Assembly: GCA_040882255.1 (NCBI GenBank)
Contig: JBBEBP010000023.1
Span: 62,001-126,000 of the forward strand
From: PWQG01 sp040882255
GTDB lineage: Bacteria; Pseudomonadota; Gammaproteobacteria; Pseudomonadales; Pseudohongiellaceae
Reading direction: 5' to 3'
DNA: 64,000 bases
Shown: one piece after another, positions 61,758 to 64,000 of the stretch
Layout: every line of letters starts with the position of its first letter
Position numbering within the stretch: position 1 is the stretch's first letter
Program-made: the position numbers and the translations under genes
The notes under the pieces: model-generated
The model's database searches: none
What the model was told of the DNA's origin: nothing
Seen by the model: the letters and a program-made list of their open reading frames with translations, nothing else

Positions 61758-64000
61758 GGCAGCTGCCCCCCGGGCATGAAGCCGGCGATCGGCCCGTACA
61801 GACGCCAGGCGATGTCGCGGAACTCCTCCGCCTCGTGGGGAAGACAGGCGCCGGCATGGACCACGGCCTGCAGATGGATGTCGGTGGCATCGCTGTCCCG
61901 GTTCCAGTCGTTGTCGGGCTTCCAGCAGCCCGCCGCAGCGCGCCGGCCTTTGTCCACCTCATCACGGCTTTCGTTCCTGGCCATCGCATAGCTGCCATAC
62001 CGGGCCACCGGCAGCGGGCGCCGCAAACCTTCGCGATACAGCCCCGCCAGCTCTGCCAGCTCTGCCCGCGCCTCGTCCTGCCCGACAGCCGGAAGCCGGC
62101 AGGACTTGCCATCCCCGGTGACCAGTAGTGACGTTTCATCGCCTGCCAGTTCCCCCGACCCACATAGCGCCAGGTGATCCAGCCAAAGGGACAGTAACTG
62201 ATCCCCCTTGAAACCGGATGGCGTCACTGACAGGCGGCCCAGGCCGGGATAACAGGCATCGACCTGTCCGTTGAGCGTACTGCCACCGGGCAATGTCACA
62301 GACACATGCCGGGTTTCCGGTATCTTTTCCGTATATTCGCTGACACTGTCCAGCACCGCTGCCGCCCGGTCCTGCGTCCTGTCCAGCACCACGTCAGCCA
62401 CGTGTCCATGAGGCAGTACGCCTTCCGCCACCAGCACATCACGTGGTAAGGACCGCCCCTGCAGCGCTCCCCGGATCATTCTTTGCCGCAACTGCCAGGA
62501 CTGCAGCCCACCGACGTCGAAGGGTTCCACATCCTCGTTTTCCTCATCCTCGTCAAAACGGATTTTCAGCCGGTCCCGGAAGAACGTGCGCACGGGATTG
62601 CGCAGGAAGCGGTGTAGCGCGGCCAATTCCACGGGGCCTTCAAGCTCGTCGGGCAACGGCAAAGGGTCACCTGGCCAGCAGGGTGTCGATTCGCGCCAGG
62701 TGCCGGACTCCGGCAGCGACCGGGCCACGGCGTACCAGAACCGGTCGTGTGAGAGCGGCGCCGGAGGCCGGAAATTGTCCGGACTGAAAGGCTGCATCGG
62801 ATGGACGGTTCCGCTCATCCTCAGCGCCGACTCCGTCGGCATGTCACTGGTCACCTGGTCCATCAGCTCCTGGATCAGTGTGGATGGTTGCCGGGGCTCG
62901 TTGCTCTGCAGGCTGCGCCCGACGTAGCTGATGTAGAGTTGATCACGGGCACTGAGCAGCGTTTCCAGCATCAGGTAACGATCCTCCTCTCCCTTGCCGG
63001 GATCTCCCGGCCGCCAGCCGTCCGCCATTCCGTCGAACTCGGCCGGCCGGTCGCGGCGCGGGAAGACCGCATCATCCATACCCAACAGGCCGATGATGCG
63101 AAACGGCATGCTGCGCATGGGGCGCATGCCACAGAACGTGACCCCGCCACTGAAATAACGGCCCCGCTGTGTACTACTGCCCAGTTGCTGCTCCAGCCAG
63201 AGCCGGACGACGGCGCCCGACAGCGGTTGACTGCCCGCCGCCTCCACCAGCGTTGCCAATACATCGCGCACCGCCTGTAGCGGGTCGTCGTCATCGGCCG
63301 TCACGCGGAAAAACTGCTCCAGCAGGGCGTTGATATGCTCCTGCCACTCGACCGCGCTGTACTCCCCGGTCAGGTGGCCGCGCCAGTCACCAAGCCGGTC
63401 CAGTAACTGTGCGAACCGCCCCAATGCCTGGGGACCGGTCACATGCGGGGCCGCCGCCACTCCCTGCCACAGGGTCTGTCCAGCAGCGGCGCCGTCCTCG
63501 AATCCCGGTCCGAGTGCATGAGCCGCCATCAGCCGGTCCAGTGCATGCGCCCAGGTGTTCTGCGGATGAGGCGGCAGGTCCATGGCCTGGCGGTGCGCTG
63601 CATCCAGCCCCCAGCGCGCTCGGGCGCCGTCCATCGCTTCGGCCAGCGAGTCGACATCATCCGCCGACAGCCCGAAGCGACTGGCCACCTCCGGCACCTC
63701 CAGCAGGGACATGACCTCCGACCAGTGCAGGCGGCTGTCGGGCAGCGCCAGCAGTTGCAGGAACACCCGCAACAGCGGCCGCTCGTCGGCCACGGTGATA
63801 TCGGACAGGTTCCAGGGAATGAAGGGCCGGCTGTCGTTTTCGTCACGGCGGAACACCGCTTCTATGTACGGCGCATAGCGGCTGATCTCGGGAACCATCA
63901 CCAGAATGTCTTCGGGTTTCAACGAGTCATCACGTTCCAGCTCGTTGAGCAGATGATCATGGAGTACCTGGCACTCCCGTAAAGGGCTGTGACAGATGTG
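61754..64000 (-). CDS. recC: RecBCD subunit RecC (cut by window end)
   Basis: 749 codons are visible and the reading frame stays open to the window edge. The start lies beyond 64000: the edge reads HICHSPLRECQVLHDHLLNE, which matches the region 10-15 residues after the E. coli RecC start region (IHICHSQQREVEVL). The internal sequence includes DILVMVPEISRYAPYIEAVF and GMRPMRSMPFRIIGLLGMDD. RecC recognises Chi and holds the split strands. Confidence 0.95.
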   Translation of the reverse strand, partial: HICHSPLRECQVLHDHLLNELERDDSLKPEDILVMVPEISRYAPYIEAVFRRDENDSRPFIPWNLSDITVADERPLLRVFLQLLALPDSRLHWSEVMSLLEVPEVASRFGLSADDVDSLAEAMDGARARWGLDAAHRQAMDLPPHPQNTWAHALDRLMAAHALGPGFEDGAAAGQTLWQGVAAAPHVTGPQALGRFAQLLDRLGDWRGHLTGEYSAVEWQEHINALLEQFFRVTADDDDPLQAVRDVLATLVEAAGSQPLSGAVVRLWLEQQLGSSTQRGRYFSGGVTFCGMRPMRSMPFRIIGLLGMDDAVFPRRDRPAEFDGMADGWRPGDPGKGEEDRYLMLETLLSARDQLYISYVGRSLQSNEPRQPSTLIQELMDQVTSDMPTESALRMSGTVHPMQPFSPDNFRPPAPLSHDRFWYAVARSLPESGTWRESTPCWPGDPLPLPDELEGPVELAALHRFLRNPVRTFFRDRLKIRFDEDEENEDVEPFDVGGLQSWQLRQRMIRGALQGRSLPRDVLVAEGVLPHGHVADVVLDRTQDRAAAVLDSVSEYTEKIPETRHVSVTLPGGSTLNGQVDACYPGLGRLSVTPSGFKGDQLLSLWLDHLALCGSGELAGDETSLLVTGDGKSCRLPAVGQDEARAELAELAGLYREGLRRPLPVARYGSYAMARNESRDEVDKGRRAAAGCWKPDNDWNRDSDATDIHLQAVVHAGACLPHEAEEFRDIAWRLYGPIAGFMPGGQLP

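Noticed and set aside
1..64000. CRISPR arrays, rRNA genes, prophage structural genes
   Set aside because: I looked for regular spaced repeats, rRNA words and capsid or tail proteins and found none.

Overview
The window is a 64 kb piece of a GC-rich gammaproteobacterial chromosome. Evidence for the class is the recC-recB-recD cluster, a sufBCDS-sufA-sufT-sufE operon behind an IscR-type promoter, PpnN, MtfA, TonB-dependent uptake and many exported redox proteins. Marine or halotolerant relatives of Halieaceae, Woeseia or Wenzhouxiangella are plausible, but no rRNA is present to fix the genus.

Layout. (1) 1-7352: the start of an exported protein, a beta-helix lipoprotein, a short repeat element, an NhaC antiporter and a translationally coupled acyl-CoA ligase/acyl-CoA dehydrogenase pair. 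(2) 7569-16132: a candidate periplasmic amine-oxidation unit made of a Tat-exported flavin amine oxidase, a ToxR/CadC-like membrane regulator with TPRs, a TonB receptor, a di-haem cytochrome c and a RidA with a signal peptide. The oxidase and receptor share a 38-bp upstream block next to a -10 box, which ties them into one regulon. A 265-bp inverted-repeat element sits between the receptor gene and its terminator. (3) 16145-31505: MtfA, GabT, a tandem rhodanese, a DUF1080 protein, a flavocytochrome plus an NrfA-type pentahaem cytochrome with CxxCH in place of the catalytic CxxCK, a PVA-dehydrogenase-like quinohaemoprotein, a HEPN-like protein, PfkB, a cupin, an exported protein and a hybrid histidine kinase.

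(4) 31506-40422: accessory region. A Fic protein with an AbiEi-like N-terminus, an IS3 wreck and a zeta toxin with a 49-residue downstream gene lead up to a 5.1-kb element inserted in tRNA-Arg(ACG). That element carries a BamHI-like restriction-modification system with a controller protein and C-boxes, a Rep_trans replication protein, a DUF4224 protein and a tyrosine integrase. It is bounded by perfect 41-bp att repeats and integrase arm-type repeats. A fossil right end of a related element lies just to its left. The insertion changed the discriminator base of the tRNA from A to G.

(5) 40548-47475: two Sel1-repeat proteins, then two nearly duplicate DUF4331 proteins flanking a TPR protein and a HupE/UreJ-like membrane protein with an EF-hand. 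(6) 47518-64000, all minus strand: recC (cut by the window end), recB, recD, a 3-hydroxyacyl-CoA dehydrogenase, ppnN, then the suf Fe-S assembly operon.

The most novel points are the amine-oxidation regulon, the structured MITE-like element, the BamHI-like integrative element that edits its host tRNA, the histidine-ligated NrfA homologue beside a flavocytochrome, and the DUF4331-TPR-HupE-DUF4331 block.
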